DNA of 64,000 nucleotides, taken from contig CM055312.2 of the NCBI GenBank assembly GCA_029255685.2, positions 10,874,649 to 10,938,648 of the forward strand, in the 5' to 3' direction. The DNA comes from Silene conica (taxonomy: Eukaryota; Streptophyta; Magnoliopsida; Caryophyllales; Caryophyllaceae). Positions 44,148-58,694 of the stretch are shown in pieces. The notes beneath the pieces were generated by a model. The model saw only the letters and a program-made list of their open reading frames with translations, did not search any database and had not been told where the DNA came from. Within the stretch, counting starts at the first letter, position 1, and each line of letters begins with the position of its first letter. The translations under genes were made by a program, and so were the position numbers.

Positions 44148-44759
44148 TAGAGCTGATCATGTTCGGGCTAGCCCGTCCAGTCCGGCCCGTCCGGCCCGCT
44201 ACTTAAGCGGGCTTGGTCACGGAAAATATTAAAATAAATGGTTAATGGACAAGGAAAACTCGGCCCGCTAAATTAATGGGCGGGTATGGACTAAATAAAA
44301 ATATTCGTGGACAACCCGCTAGGCCCGCTAAAGCTCATCATGTAACTTTTACTTTATGTATATTATTTACTAAACTAATTAACTGTTAAGTCCATGTAGT
44401 AATCCCATACCCAAATAAATTAATAACGAAAAATAATAATGAAATGAGAAATTCACCCATAAACTTACTCGTTTTTTACTTTTTTTTGCCCTCTTTGTTA
44501 TGCGTATGATACCAATATCAGCATAACACATTTTCTTGTCGCATAAATATTTTCTATATTGGGATTTTTAAGTTCGTGACTCTTATGTTTTAAAGCCTGG
44601 CGGCCCATGGACAGGCCCGCCAACTTATAACGGACGGGTACGGACAAGTTCAACAAACTCGTTTTAGCGGGCACGGACATAAAAAATTGGCCCGCCGGAC
44701 ACTTTGTCTTAAGGTGGCCCGGCCCGTGTCCGGCCCAAGCCCGCAAACGATCACCTCTA
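44148..44759. mobile_element. hAT-type non-autonomous element, 612 bp
   Basis: Perfect 8-bp target duplication ATTGTCGC (44,140-44,147; 44,760-44,767) and terminal inverted repeats TAGAGCTGATCA / TAGAGGTGATCG. The ends are rich in CGGGCC/GGCCCG palindromes, including GGCCCGTCCGGCCCGC, whereas the middle is AT-rich. Both the TAGxGGTGA-type terminus and the 8-bp duplication are diagnostic of hAT elements. No transposase gene is present. Confidence 0.92.
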
Positions 44760-44769
44760 ATTGTCGCCA

Positions 44770-46505
44770 TGTAATCTGTGTACGCTCATAATTTTTCAGT
44801 TTGATTTCTATTTATCGATATTAATTCTCTCGTTTGCTAAGGTGTACACGATCAGGTATGTTATATTTAACCTTATTCAACTAAATTAATATGAATATCG
44901 ACCCGACTAAAGTTTTGACCCCCCTCGAAAAATCTTCTAAAATCCGCCACTGTTTACATACTCTTGCGTGTTAGGTGGCCGTATAACTTGACGACGCGAT
45001 TAACATCGACAATTTTCACATTAATCAGTTGTTAGTTTGGAAAGCTTGCACTCGCGTTTATAGAGGCAACCTATCATACTTCAAAATATTTGACCACTGC
45101 TCACTTTTTATAAGACAATTAATTACATAATTTACATCAATGAAATAAAGAGCAGTAAAGTTAAATTCATTAACAGGAAACACCAACAGCCATTAGAAGT
45201 TGTGGCACTTAATATATCTACTTAATTACAGTATTTTGAATCGTATCAAGGTGTCACCTTAATGTATTTTGTCAATTATTTGCACTTTAGACCAGATATT
45301 TCATATCACATAGTATAATATTTATCCGTTCCGAGTCCTACACCAGCAACATAAGTTACATTTAAGTAGTACGGTGTTTTATTTGATTGTTACTGCTAAT
45401 CATGAAAAAGTTGATAGAAATAAATGCAAAAAATAGAAAGAGAGTCCGAACGAGACAATAATTATTTCTAACATAAAAATAAGAAAATCTTATTGGAGAC
45501 AGGAATTATCTACCGTATATCAAAACAAATAGTGTCCGGGTTTCATCCGGTACTTTTTACAGATTATTTAAAAAAAAAACTTTAGTTAAGTAAATATATT
45601 AAAGTAGTCACTATTTACGGCAATTTGTCCTACGGATAATTGAAGGAGAACGGAAACATAACAAATGAACATTTTGATAAAAGTTAACTTTTGAGAGTCA
45701 GCTTTAAGCCTTCACCTTAGCCTTATTTAAATTCATCCGTTTAGAATTAGTAAAAAAATAGAAAAGTTGAGAAACGTCAATTAAAAGAACTTAAATTACA
45801 CAATATTTCATAGTAATAATTTCAACGTCTATGATATTATTAGCTAGGCGCGTATACTCTTGAAAATGGAAATTTTAATATCTCTTGACAAGGTTTAGAT
45901 TTTTGGCCTCTAACATCGATTTTGGTTCCATCATTGATTCATATTGACTGTAATTATTATTTTATTCTCCTCATTTTTAAAGTTGTACAATATTTTCGCT
46001 TTTATGCGTCGATCTTAGTTGGGATATCAGTCACAAATATAATCTGAGATATCTTTTAACCGATATTTTCTTACACTATATGCCGTATTTATATCCATAA
46101 ACTAATTAATAGTGATATACAAGTTTATGTCTTACATAAACTAAACATATAATAAAAATATTTTATTGCTTTATCTGTTACTAAAATTAAAATAACGGAG
46201 ATAATACATACGAGAATGAAGAAAGTAATATATCGCGTGAGTATTCTAACTTTTTTTCCCTTAAATATGAGGGTCTTTTCAAATGAAATTTGAATTAAAA
46301 ATATTTTTTTCTATACAATCTACGTATTATGTCAATTTATTCTCAATTACATATACACTAACAATAATTAATTTCATAAATCATGTCCTTATTTTATTAT
46401 TTAATCCAACCCTAATTTCTATTGATATTAAAAATATTGCGTTTTATTACATATGTTATCTGTGTGTTAATTAAGACACTTGATATTTCTTAGCTAGTTA
46501 TTCAA
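44770..46505. other. Gene-free stretch upstream of the Helitron Rep/helicase gene
   Basis: AT-rich, with no exon, repeat or element end recognised. It may contain the promoter and 5' end of the Helitron. Confidence 0.4.
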
Positions 46506-46506
46506 T

Positions 46507-49500
46507 ATGAATCTACTGAAAAACCTTGCCTCATGCTCTCGTACAAATCAAAAGCAAAAGAAAACCAGTTTAGGCATATCAACGGCTACTCCAAAGGGTA
46601 AAAATATTTTTTTACACCCATTTCTGACTCTTGCCTCTGTGTTCAGATTATTTAATACAAACTTCTCAAATAAATATTTCACTTTATTAAAAAGATTATC
46701 ATCGTATTTGAAGGTCTTTCAAATCCCCCTCAGCAAGCAGAAGTTCTTCCTTTACCTTCGTTATGTCGTTACTGTGGTGCGAAACTTTTCAAAAATGAAT
46801 CGCCGAGATTCTGTTGCTGTCAGGGCGATATATGTCTTGCGCAGAACGTGATGCCGCACGATCTTCGCATGCTGTTCTTATCGAACGACCTTGTGTCACA
46901 GAATTTCAGAAAATATATAATGTTATATAATAGTTCCTTCACTTTTACATCTTTTGGAGTGAAGAAGGATCGTGAACTTGCGCAAAGAAATCGTGGGATC
47001 TACACATTTAGAGTTCAAGGGCAAGTGTATCATTTCATTAATGATATCTTGCCGACTGAAGAACGGCCAAGATATATCCAACTGTATTTCTTTGATACAG
47101 ACCAAGAACTACGACATAGACTCCAAATGTTTCCGGATATTGAGCGCAATGTTGTACGAATTCTGATGAGAATTATGGAACAGAATCCGTACACCCAATT
47201 TTTCAGATCTTTAAGAGACGTTGGTGTACGTGAAGAAAGTCGGATTGTGATAAAATCGGATCTGAAGCAAGACCAGAGAACTCACAAAGCCCCTGCGGCT
47301 TCGCAGGTTGCAGCCATTTGGGTCGACGATGAAGATTCGTCGCAACCTCCTCGGCATGATGTCGTTATATACGCAAATTCCGGAACGAGTCACCGAATAT
47401 TACATTATTACGTTGATATGATCCTTTACAGTACCCTGTTTTATTTCCTTTAGGTGAAACAGGATGGCATAGGCGTATCTACCGAGTTAGTATTAACCCA
47501 AGACGTCGTCCTGATCCCCCAACTTTTCCGATAAATGAGGTTGTTATACAAACTGCAGATGATTTACTTGATAGCGAGGAACGAGGTTTGTGTTTTCATA
47601 TAATTTTAATCCTTAAATACATTAACGCAAGGACTGCATCGTGCTTCTACTTGCAGTTGCAGGAACTTTCGAGTCAGAGAAAAAAGTATCATGTAGAGAA
47701 TACTATTGCTACCGCTTACAGATTCGTCCGACTGACTCTTCGATATTGCTAAGAAGTGGAAGGATTCTCCAACAATATAAACAATAGATATGTATATTAA
47801 AATTGAAACAACTCGGCTTGATTACATAAGGAATAATCAAAATGTTATTCGTGCCGATTTGTACCAAGGTATTATTGATAGCTACGCTGCCGGTCAAACA
47901 CGAGGCGCTAATATCGGTACCTGCTTTATTTTGCCGGCGAGCTTCATCGGCTGCGATCGTGATTTCCGGCGTCGATATCTTTGTTCAATGACAGTTGTCC
48001 AACATTATGGAAAGCCTGATATATACTTGACCATTACATGCAATCCATGTTGGCCTGAAATTGAACGGGAACTATCACCTTTTGAGGAGGCACAGAATAG
48101 ACCAGATCTTGTTTCTCGAGTTTTTCGATCAAAGCTTATTGAGTTAAAGAAAGACATCTGCGTGCGTAAGATATTTGGTAATGTTGCAGGTTATGTTTAT
48201 GTTGTCGAATTTCAAAAGAGAGGTCTACCCCATGCACATTTCCTAATCATTTTGGATTCTGATAGTAAAATACGTACACCTGATCAATATGACGATTTCG
48301 TTTCTGCGGAGTTGCCTGATGCTGCTGAAAATCCTCATTTATTTTCGGCGGTTGTTCGTCATATGATGCACGGTCCGTGTGGTACAGAAAACCCTACAAA
48401 TCCTTGCATGAAAGATAGTCGTTGTAAAAACCATTATGCTCGCGAGTTTGCAGATACAACAACCAGTGGTCGCGATTATTATCCTATATATCGTCGAAGG
48501 CGGACAGGTATTTATGTAACTGTTCGTGGATCCCAGCTTAACAAACGTTAGGTTGTTCCATACAACCCGTTCTTGTTAGCGAAATATGACTGCCATCTAA
48601 ACGTCGAGGTATGTTCAACAATTAAAGCGGTAAAGTATATGTACAAGTACGTATACAAGGGACATGATCGTGTTTCATTTGCTATAACTGATCCTAGCGT
48701 TCAATCATCGTTTGATGAAATCACAGCCTACCAGTCCGCAAGATGGATATCACCCCCGGAAGCAGCTTGGAGAATTTTTGGATTCACTATGAATGAGATA
48801 CATCCCAACGTAGTTGCTTTACAAGTACACCTACCAAACATGCAAACTGTGAGTTTTCATCCGTGGGAAAACCTTGGAAACGTTTTGGACGACAATGCTC
48901 GTAAAAGAACTATGCTAACGACATTTTTCAAGCAAAACGAAACTGATGTTTTGTCTCAGACGTTGTTATACAGTCAGCTTCCAGAATATTACGTTTGGCA
49001 TAATCGACAGAAGGACAAATTTTGGACTCTTCGAGAAAAAGGTTTTGCCTTAGGCCGGCTGGTTTACGCAAATCCTTCTGAAGGAGAACGATATTACTTA
49101 CGTCTTCAACTCTCAAACATTCGCGTTCCCAAGTCTTTTGAAGACCTCCGTTCTGTAAATGACGTTTTGTATAGTTCTTTTCGAGAGTCTGCGTATAGGC
49201 GTGGTTTACTTGAAGCAGACAACTCCATTGAGCATTGCTTGGAGGACGCAGCTCGATATCAAATGCCTGCAACACTTCGTAGATTATTTGCAACCTTGCT
49301 GATTTACTGTCAGCCAAAAAGTCCTAGACTTCTTGGGGATAAATATTACGACGCTTTATCAGAGGATTATGCCTACAATTTTCCTTCCCAAAGATATAAG
49401 GTATTACAAATGACTCTTGCAAATATTTGTTACATACTTGAATCAATGGGTAAGAGTTTCAGTGCTTTCGATTTTGGCGATCTTAGGTTGGACACCAATT

Positions 49501-50981
49501 TTTTTGGTCAATCGAAAATGAAGGAGATTGAGGAAGAACTTAATATTCCTATAAGTTCTGAAGACTTAAATGCTGTAAATATGCTAAATAGCGAACAACG
49601 ATATGCTTATGATACAATTTACAGAAGAGTTATAGAGAATGAGAGGGGTTATTTTTTCTTAGACGGGCCCGGAGGCACAGGAAAAAGTTTTCTGTACGCA
49701 ACACTCCTTGCAAATCTCAGAGTTAGAGGAATTATTTGCCTTGTTGTTGCGAGTTCGGGTATTGCTGCAGCTAATCTTGCAGGTGGTAGAACGGCAAACT
49801 ATCGATTCAAGATCCCTCTTGATATAGAAGAAAACCAGCGTTCTCAAATCTCCAAACAAAGTTATTTGGCAGAACTCATTCGTGCATGTAAGTTAATCAT
49901 TTGGGATGAAGCGCCAATGACAAAACGAAAGTCGATTGAACACTTTGAAAGCACTATGCGTGACGTTTGTTCAAGTACCCTATTGTTCGGTGGCAAAATA
50001 GTTGTATTTGGAGGGGACTTCAGGCAGGTTTTACCTTTTATACCTAAAAGTACGTTACAAGAAGCAATAAATGCCAGTTTTGTTATGTCTTCATTATGGC
50101 CGAAGCTTGACAAAATGCATTTGACTATAAATATGAGGGCCATGCGTGATCCTACTTTTAGCGAATTTGTTCTTCGCGTTGGTGATGGTTCTCATCCTTA
50201 TGAAAATGGAAAAGACATCAAATTACCAAGAACGATTGTCATATCTGGAACACAAGAAAATGTAGTAATTGAGCAACTAATTGATGCAATTTATCCTGAT
50301 ATACAGCTAATTACTACAAATCCATCACTGCTGACAGGAAGAGCGATACTTACTCCGAAAAATGAGGATACAAACGCGATAAATTCCTTCTTAGTTTGTC
50401 GACAAGAAGGCGGAGCATTTACATACAAAAGCTTTGGCGAAGCCGTAGACGTGGCAACAGAACAGTATCCTACGGAATTTCTTAATACCCTGCAGCCTAG
50501 CGGTCTTCCACCACATGAGTTAGTCCTGAAAAAAAATTGTCTTGTAATTTTGTTGAGGAACTTAGATCCTACTTCCGGTCTTTGTAATGGTACAAGACTC
50601 ATCTGTAGAGCCTTTGCTAGAAATGTTATAGATGCTGAGATTGTTGTGGGTCATCACAAGGGAGAAAGAGTTTTCATACCTAGAATTCCACTCCAGCCTT
50701 CTCCCGCCGACGAATTTCCTTCTCACTTCAGAAGAAAACAGTTCCCTATTAGGCCGAGTTTTGCGATGACTATTAACAAAGCACAAGGACAGACACTTAA
50801 TAGAATTGGCATATATCTGCCACGTCCTGTATTCTCACATGGTCAATTGTATGTGGCACTTTTCAGAGCAACACAAAGTTCTGACATCACAGTTGCCATC
50901 TTACTACATTGTGTTGCAAATGATAGTTGGAGACGTACTAAAAATATTATATGTTACGAAGTGCTAAACAATGCAAGATAA
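46507..50981 (+). pseudogene. Helitron Rep / PIF1-type helicase gene
   Basis: Encodes the rolling-circle transposase-helicase. Exon 1 (46,507-46,597, MNLLKNLASCSRTNQ) and exon 2 (46,734-47,585) give a zinc-finger-like CRYCGAKLF...FCCCQGD and the Helitron N-terminal domain (FVQGQVYHFIND-like; QLYFFDTDQELRHRL). Exon 3 (47,657-50,981) holds the Rep domain with the HUH metal site (KRGLPHAHFLIIL, 48,210-48,250) and the two-tyrosine site (KYMYKYVYKG, 48,633-48,662), then the SF1 helicase: Walker A GPGGTGKSF (about 49,665), Walker B IIWDEAPM, GGDFRQVLPF, NMRAMRD, SFAMTINKAQGQTL and YVALFRATQSSDI. Damage: a frame change near 47,415, a break near 47,785 and a TAG at 48,549 between the two Rep motifs. 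All catalytic motifs remain readable, so inactivation is recent. Length matches plant Helitron proteins (about 1,300-1,500 residues). Confidence 0.92.
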
Positions 50982-51720
50982 GGCTAAATATGCATGTAAA
51001 CATTTTTTGTTTTTCGTGAATTAATGTTAATATATGTATTTTTTTCGCATTTGTTAACCTATTATTTTCCTTTTCTTAAAATGTTTATTTTGCAGTTACT
51101 AGATCAATAGTTCGATACATAATATTTCAAATAAATACTAAAAAAAATTAACTACTGCTATTATATTATGTTTACTTTGATAAATAAAAATGGGTAAGCT
51201 TATTACAAACATACAACAAATGTCATATATAGTAAAAATTTTGTAAGAAAAAATCTATAAAGCAAAAATATTAATCCACAATATTAATATATTATTTATT
51301 CTGTATCACTTTTTTGGTCCAATATTAATGTTTAAGTTTCGTTATCAATTTCGGTTTTAACGTTTTCTTGCTATACTTGATCAGACCATGCTTCACACTT
51401 CTGAAACTCATTTTTTGGTTTTATTCCTCACTTTTTCTCAATCATCATTCATCTGAACTCATCTCCATTTCACCTTTGATTTATTTCCTTGTTCACACCA
51501 CCATTAACATCTTTCTATTTCATGATCAAGAGTATTTACTATTTTCGTAACACCGCCGACCATTGTAAATACCACCTTGGACAACTGTGATTCTCTTTAT
51601 TGGTAAGTAGTGAGAATTTATACTCTGCCTTTCAAATTATATTTATCCGTTTTACTTTTTCTTAAGAATTTCTAAAACATATTTCATGTATCATAGTAGA
51701 ATTCATACGTTGCAGAATAC
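50982..51720. other. Spacer between Helitron Rep/Hel and RPA genes
   Basis: AT-rich, no exon. It presumably carries the polyadenylation region of the first gene and the promoter of the RPA gene. An AG acceptor-like site just before the RPA ATG (51,713-51,716) suggests a leader intron. Confidence 0.45.
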
Positions 51721-52999
51721 AATGGCTCCCCCAAGAATTCTGCTTGCTTCAGTAACCGATCGTAGCAGAAACTTTACTGTTGTTGTCAGACTTGAATCCC
51801 TACCTGCAACTAAAAAATCGTTTCGTGGAGAAGATACGCTTCAAAATTTACTGTTTAGCGATAAAGAGGTATGATAATATTAAAGAAATTAAACTTACGT
51901 AAATTAAATGTTTATAGATATCTTATTTTGTATTCGTAATTATAAAACAGGGAACATAAATGCCTGTTGTAATCTACCGAGAAGATATTGGTGATTTTAA
52001 AAAGGTTTTACACGAAGGCCATGAATATGCGATTCAAAATCCAACTATCACACTTATTCCCGAGCAGTACAGATATGGCAATCAAAAGTACCAAATGCAA
52101 TTAAAGGGAGGTTTGTTCATTGATGACCTTGGTACCACAGAAATCACAAAAACGTTTTGGGTACCTGTGAACTCAATAAAAGATAATCATGATCGTCGCG
52201 ATAGAATTGGTACATTTTTTTATACTTACTTTAATCTACTATTGTCAACGGTTCATAAATACTTCATTCGTCAAATGTTTCTTTTATTTTACAGATCTAT
52301 TAGGTGTTGCCATTCATGTGCGACCCTTAAGAACAGTTACAGATAGACTAACAGGTGAAGGGATAGAGGTCCGGGATATCGTTATCGTTGATCATCTGTA
52401 AGTAAGAAATGCGAAAAAATGTTGCGTATGCAAGTATTTTAATGCGGAAAATATATATTATATACTTTGAAATAATCTATATATGCAGTATGAGGCCGGT
52501 CGTAGTAACTGCATGGCGTTCTCTTGCTCTAGAACCAGTAGAAAAAGTTGCAATGGCGATAGAATCACTTCCCGTTATTCAGATAACACGTGTTAAAACA
52601 TCCAGATATAGAGGTACATACACATATTCTAAGGCAATTTAAATTTTGGAAGAACATATTATAACCTTTTGCATAAACAGGCGGTTGTTGGACTACGACC
52701 CGTTATTCGACTCTAGCATTAAACAACACTATCACAGCCGCAGAAGAGCTACAAATCTGGTATCTTTTTAATTCCTTTTTTCAACTACATTATAAACTTA
52801 AGGTAAACATTATCATAATTTAACAAAAATATAGGGCAACAAACAATAAAGAAGCGCTTCAACAACTTACTAATACTTTCCAAGCAAACTTCTTTGGAGA
52901 AAGTTCAACGCAAGCAAGCATGTCAGATGAAAACTCAGAAACGATTATGCCTATTAGCTCTCTTGCGAATCAAGAGGTAATTCTTTACATAAATATAAA

Positions 53000-53667
<668 letters not shown>

Positions 53668-53742
<75 letters not shown>
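53668..53742. repeat. (TA)n microsatellite 2
   Basis: About 36 TA units between two elements in the RPA intron. Confidence 0.95.
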
Positions 53743-53744
<2 letters not shown>

Positions 53745-56700
53745 GTAGGATCATATGAGTTGGGGTATATTTGGTGAGTTACACCTTTGAATCTGGACCA
53801 TCCATTTTTAGTTGAGATTAGTGGCTGAGATTATCTCACAATTCATATAAAAACCCCAAATTTCACCCCTCACTTCTTTTTTCCCCTCTTTTCAACTCCT
53901 CAACTGACTGTAAAACCTCCATAATTCTACAGCAAAACCTTCTTCTTCTCCAGTAAAACCTCCATCATCTTGCTCATCTTTTTTTCGTCGATTTTTTCGC
54001 TCATTTTCGTCGCTAATCCGTTCATATTCAGGTAATTTTTCGCATTCTTTCTCCAGTAAAACTGTTGATTTCGTTTTTCTTATATTTTCGCTATTTTGTA
54101 GGTTTTTTAAGTTGATTTTTGCTGTGTTTTCTGTTGTTATTCTTCAATTTTGAGCAGTGTTTTTCATTATGTAGTTCAATTAGTGTATTTGTGTGTTGTT
54201 GCATTACATTTTTTATTTGTTTTCACATAATTTTAGGGTTTTCATCTTCCTTCTTTCATTTTCGTCAATTTTTTTAAAATTTTCGTTTATGTAGTTGTGT
54301 TTTTACTTGAAATTGCGGTGTTCTTGTATTTTTTTTCTTCAATTTATTCAGCCGGTTGCTTTATGTAGTTCAATTAGTCGTTTTGAATTGGATTTCACTT
54401 ATTTTAGGGTTTCAATTGGATTTGTTTTTAGACAGTTATTGTAATGGTTTAACTCAGTTATTGTAATGAGTTCAGACTGTTATTGTAATGTATTCAGATA
54501 GTTATTGTAATGGTTAAGTCAGTTATTGTAATGGTTTAACTCAGTTATTGTAATGAATTCAGACTGTTATTGTAATGTATTCAGATAGTTATTGTAATGG
54601 TTTAAGTCAGTTATTGTAATGGTTTAAGTCAGTTATTGTAATGAGTTCAGACAGTTATTGTAATGTATTCAAATAGTTATTGTAATGGTTTAAGTCAGTT
54701 TTGTAATGGTTTAAGTCGGTTATTGTAATGAGTTCAGATTCATAATAACTGTTATTGTATTCATAATAGCTGTTATTGTATTTATAATAGCTGTTATTGT
54801 AATTCATAATAGTTGTTATTGTATTGCATAATACATGTTATTGTATTCAGTTTTCCATTTTGTAATAATTGTTATTGTAATTCATAATAGCTGTTATTGT
54901 ATTCATAATAGCTGTTATTGTATTGCATAATACATGTTATTGTATTCAGTTTTCCATTTTGTAATACCTGTTATTGTAATTCATAATTGCTGTTATTGTA
55001 TTCATAATAGTTGTTATTGTAATTTATAATAGTTGTTATTGTATTGCATAATACATGTTATTGTATTCAGTTTTCCATTTTTGTAATATCTGTTATTGTA
55101 ATTCATAATAGCTATTATTGTATTCATAATAGCTGTTATTGTATTGCATAATACATGTTATTGTATTCAGTTTTCCATTTGTAATACCTGTTATTGTAAT
55201 TCATAATAGATGTTATTGTATTGCTATTTATTGTATTACACTGAGTTATTTTAAGATCCATAGCTGTTATTGTATTCATAATAGCTGTTATTGTATTCAT
55301 AATAGTTGTTATTGTAATTCATAATAGCTGTTATTGTATTGTTTATACCCTGTTATTGTATTGTATAAAATCTGTTATTGTATTGTATAAAATCTGTTAT
55401 TGTATTGTTTACTTCTAGAGTCATAGTTGTTGTATATATTGTTTATTTCTCTAGAATATCTAATTATTTTATAATGTTATTATGGTTATTTCAATACTTA
55501 TATGAGATTATTGTATTTTGGTTGCATAGTTATTTTAAATTTACGCTTTTTTTTTATTTCTTTTAGTGACCGTTCGCTTTTACTGGTTCAGCCCTCATCA
55601 ATAAACAAGTCATCGTTTTCGGCGGGAATAAATATCGGCGGAAGAATGGTGAAAACACCGACAACACATGGTTCTCGTCGGGAAGAAATACTTTTAGATG
55701 TAGCATTGGAGATATATATATATATGTAACGTTACGGATTGTTACTGTTGTTAAATGCATTGTTTAAAATTCTTAGATGTAATGATAAAGATGCATAGAT
55801 TGTTGGAGATGCTTAAGTGTATCAATATGATGAAGTCAAAATAGTTATATAATGAAAGTAGGTTGTTTTTTAACCTTGTTATATATTATTATTCAGTTTT
55901 TCATATTTTGTCACTGCATTAACCAAACTCATTTATTATTCAATGAAAATGACTAGTTATTCAATTAAATAAGATAAAAACAAGCACAAGTTAGAAATTT
56001 GAATATATTTGAGTTCCACTTCAATACAATAATACGATTTACTCATTACAATAACTAAATTACTACATTACAATAACTACAAATATCATAGTTTTGCATT
56101 ACAATAATTGAGTTTCTACATTACAATAATTAAGTTTTGAGTTTCTACATTACAATAACCGAGTTTCTACATTAAAATAACTGAGTTACTCAATTAAACA
56201 AGCTGAAAACTAACAAACAATGACCAAGCATATACATCAATTTCTCCATTGAACGTCAATTATTCACGTCTATCTTAATTCAACCTGCAAATCACCAAAA
56301 AACAAAATATAAGTTACCAGAAGTAAATAAAGGATACAATAATTGAGTTTTAATAATAGAATAACACGGTTAAAGTAATACAATAATAGTTGTTATTGTA
56401 TTCATAATAGTTATTATTATATTCATAATAGCTGTTATTGTATTCATAATAGCTGTTATTGTAATTCATAATAGCTGTTATTGAAATTCATAATAGCTGT
56501 TATTGTAATTCATAGTAGTTGTTATTGTATTCAGTTTTGTGTTTTGTAATACCTGTTATTGTATTCATAATAGTTGTTATTGTATTCATAATAGTTGTTA
56601 TTGTATTCATATTAGCTGTTATTGTATTCATAATAGTTGTTATTGTAATTCATAATAGCTGTTATTATAATTCATAATAGCTGTTATTGTAATTCATAAT

Positions 56701-58107
56701 AGCTGTTATTGTATTCAGTTTTGTGTTATTGTATTCATAATAGCTGTTATTGTAATTCATAATAACTGTTATTGTAATTCATAATAGATGTTATTGTATT
56801 CAGTTTTGTGTTATTGTATTCATAATAAAGTAATATATGTTATTGTATTCATAATAGCTGTTATTGTAATTCATAATATCTGTTATTGTAATTCATAATA
56901 GTTGTTATTGTATTCAGTTTTGTGTTTTGTAATACCTGTTATTGTATTCATAATAACTGTTATTGTATTCATAATAGCTGTTATTGTAATTCATAATAGC
57001 TGTTATTGTATTCATAATACATGTTATTGTATTCAGTTTTCCATTTTGTAATACCTGTTATTGTAATTCATAATAGCTGTTATTGTAATTTATAATAGCT
57101 GTTATTGTATTCATAATATCTGTTATTGTAATTCATAGTAGCTGTTATTGTATTCATAATAGCTATTATTGTAATACGTAATAGCTGTTATTGTATTTGC
57201 ATAATACATGTTATTGTAAAACTACAAATTCTATATTAGAATAACTACAAATACCAAAGTTTTACATTACAATAACTGGGTTTCTACATTACAATAACTG
57301 AGTTTCTACATTGGTATAACTACAAATTCTTGAGTTTCTAGATTATACCTGAGTTTTTACATTACAATAACTGAGTTGTTAAGTTAAATAATATCAAACT
57401 AACAAAAAAGACCAGGTATATGTATCATTTTTTTCATTGAACGTCAATTATTCACGTCTATCTTGATTCAACCTGCAAATCACCAAAAATAGAATATAAG
57501 TTTACAAAACTTCCAAGAAGTAACTACTAGATACAATAACTGAGTTTTAACATTAATATTACAACTAAGTTTCTACATTCAACTAGACATTTTAACAAAC
57601 AGTTGGTGTGCTAATCTAGATTATCAATAATTTTTTAAGATTATGATAATAAATTATCAGTCAAATGTCAACGGTATGATAAACAATCCATTAATCGTCG
57701 TACAATTTGTTATTTGAATCAAATAATTCAGTTATTCGAGTATTAAAATAAGAAAATCGTAAGAAATCTTTGTACCTTCGAAAAATTAGGGTTCCTGGAA
57801 TATTTTCGTCTGATCTTTCTGAATTGATAGTTTTTAGTTGAATTAATCAAGACAATGAATGAATTTAGGTAATAATTGTGCATTTTGAAATCAAAAATTG
57901 AAGAATTGATGATTTTTGTGCGATCGATTTGATGAATTTCTGTGCGATTGATTTTTGAGGATTTTTTTGGGAATTTGGTGGAGAGAGAGAAGGGGAAAAC
58001 AGAGTTGTTAGCTGAAACAGAATTGTGAAAATTTAGGCGCGTGTCGAATTTTAGGTCAATTGTATTTATACGCGGGGGTAACTCACGGAATATGGCAAAC
58101 TCACCGG
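53743..58107. mobile_element. 4.4-kb element in a (TA)n tract, rich in ATTGTA minisatellite
   Basis: Left end GGATCATATGAGTTGGGG then TATATTTGGTGAGTTACAC; right end GGGTAACTCACGGAATATGG then CAAACTCACCGGAACCCG, an imperfect inverted match of about 40 bp. Just inside the left end is a leader-like pyrimidine-rich stretch (53,870-54,030) with a GT donor-like site (54,031). A small exon-like frame at about 55,566-55,727 encodes SFSAGINIGGRMVKT and THGSRREEILLDVA, not recognised. Most of the interior is the minisatellite at 54,430-57,220. A phrase beginning TTGAACGTCAATTATTCACG, about 80 bp long with its surroundings, occurs at 56,250 and 57,440, so a roughly 1.2-kb block was duplicated. Superfamily unknown. 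Confidence 0.6.
54430..57220. repeat. GTTATTGTA(TT)CATAATAGCT minisatellite
   Basis: Well over one hundred copies of the core GTTATTGTA, with spacers CATAATAGCT, AATGGTTTAAGTCA or ATGAGTTCAGAC. Two main blocks (54,430-55,430 and 56,360-57,220) have the same orientation; between and after them the complement (CATTACAATAACTGAG) occurs at 56,030-56,190 and 57,260-57,380. Open frames in this region are products of the repeat. Confidence 0.92.
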
Positions 58108-58117
58108 AACCCGCCTT

Positions 58118-58646
58118 ACAATGAGAACTGGTGAGAACTCTTTCTTACGGAGTTTTTTTAAAAAAATTAATGACATAATTGGATTCGGCATGGAATTTTA
58201 TGGTCAGAGAACATATTTCTCGGTCTAGAAAATAAATACTAGTGGCGGAAAAATGATACCAGTTCTCATTGTAAGGTGAGAACCACCTTACAATGAAAAC
58301 CGGTGAGAACTCTTCCTTACGGAGTTTTTTTTAAAAAATTAATGACATAATTGGATTCGGCATGAAATTTTATGGCCAGAGAACATACTTCTTGGTCTAG
58401 AAAATAAATACTAGTGGCGGAAAAATGATAGGTACGAAAAAATAGATAGTAGGTGCATGCAAATAAATAAAACGTATCTCACTTTGATTTCCGTCACTAG
58501 TATTTATTTTCTAGACCAAAAAATATGTTCTCTAGCTATAAAATGTCATGCCGAATCCAATTATGTTATTAATTTTTTTTAAAAAAGTCCGTAAGGTAGA
58601 GTTCTCACAAAGTTCTCATTGTAAGGTGGTTCTCACCGGATCCCAA

Positions 58647-58691
<45 letters not shown>
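58118..58691. mobile_element. Element with GAGAACC inverted ends, copies 2 and 3, plus (TA)n
   Basis: A half element (58,118-58,275) is followed by a whole one (about 58,280-58,640) whose left arm CTTACGGAGTTTTTTTT...ACTAGTGGCGG is mirrored by its right arm. Arms of about 150 bp make this nearly a perfect palindrome. Both are related to the copy at 53,107. The right end runs into a (TA)n tract (58,651-58,691). Confidence 0.75.

Positions 58692-58694
<3 letters not shown>

Noticed and set aside
48928-50786. Minus-strand frames within the helicase gene
   Set aside because: Shadows of the plus-strand Rep/helicase frame, which has all the motifs.
55139-55324. Cys-Tyr-rich protein frame (CYCIHNSCYC)
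   Set aside because: Product of the GTTATTGTA minisatellite, not a gene.
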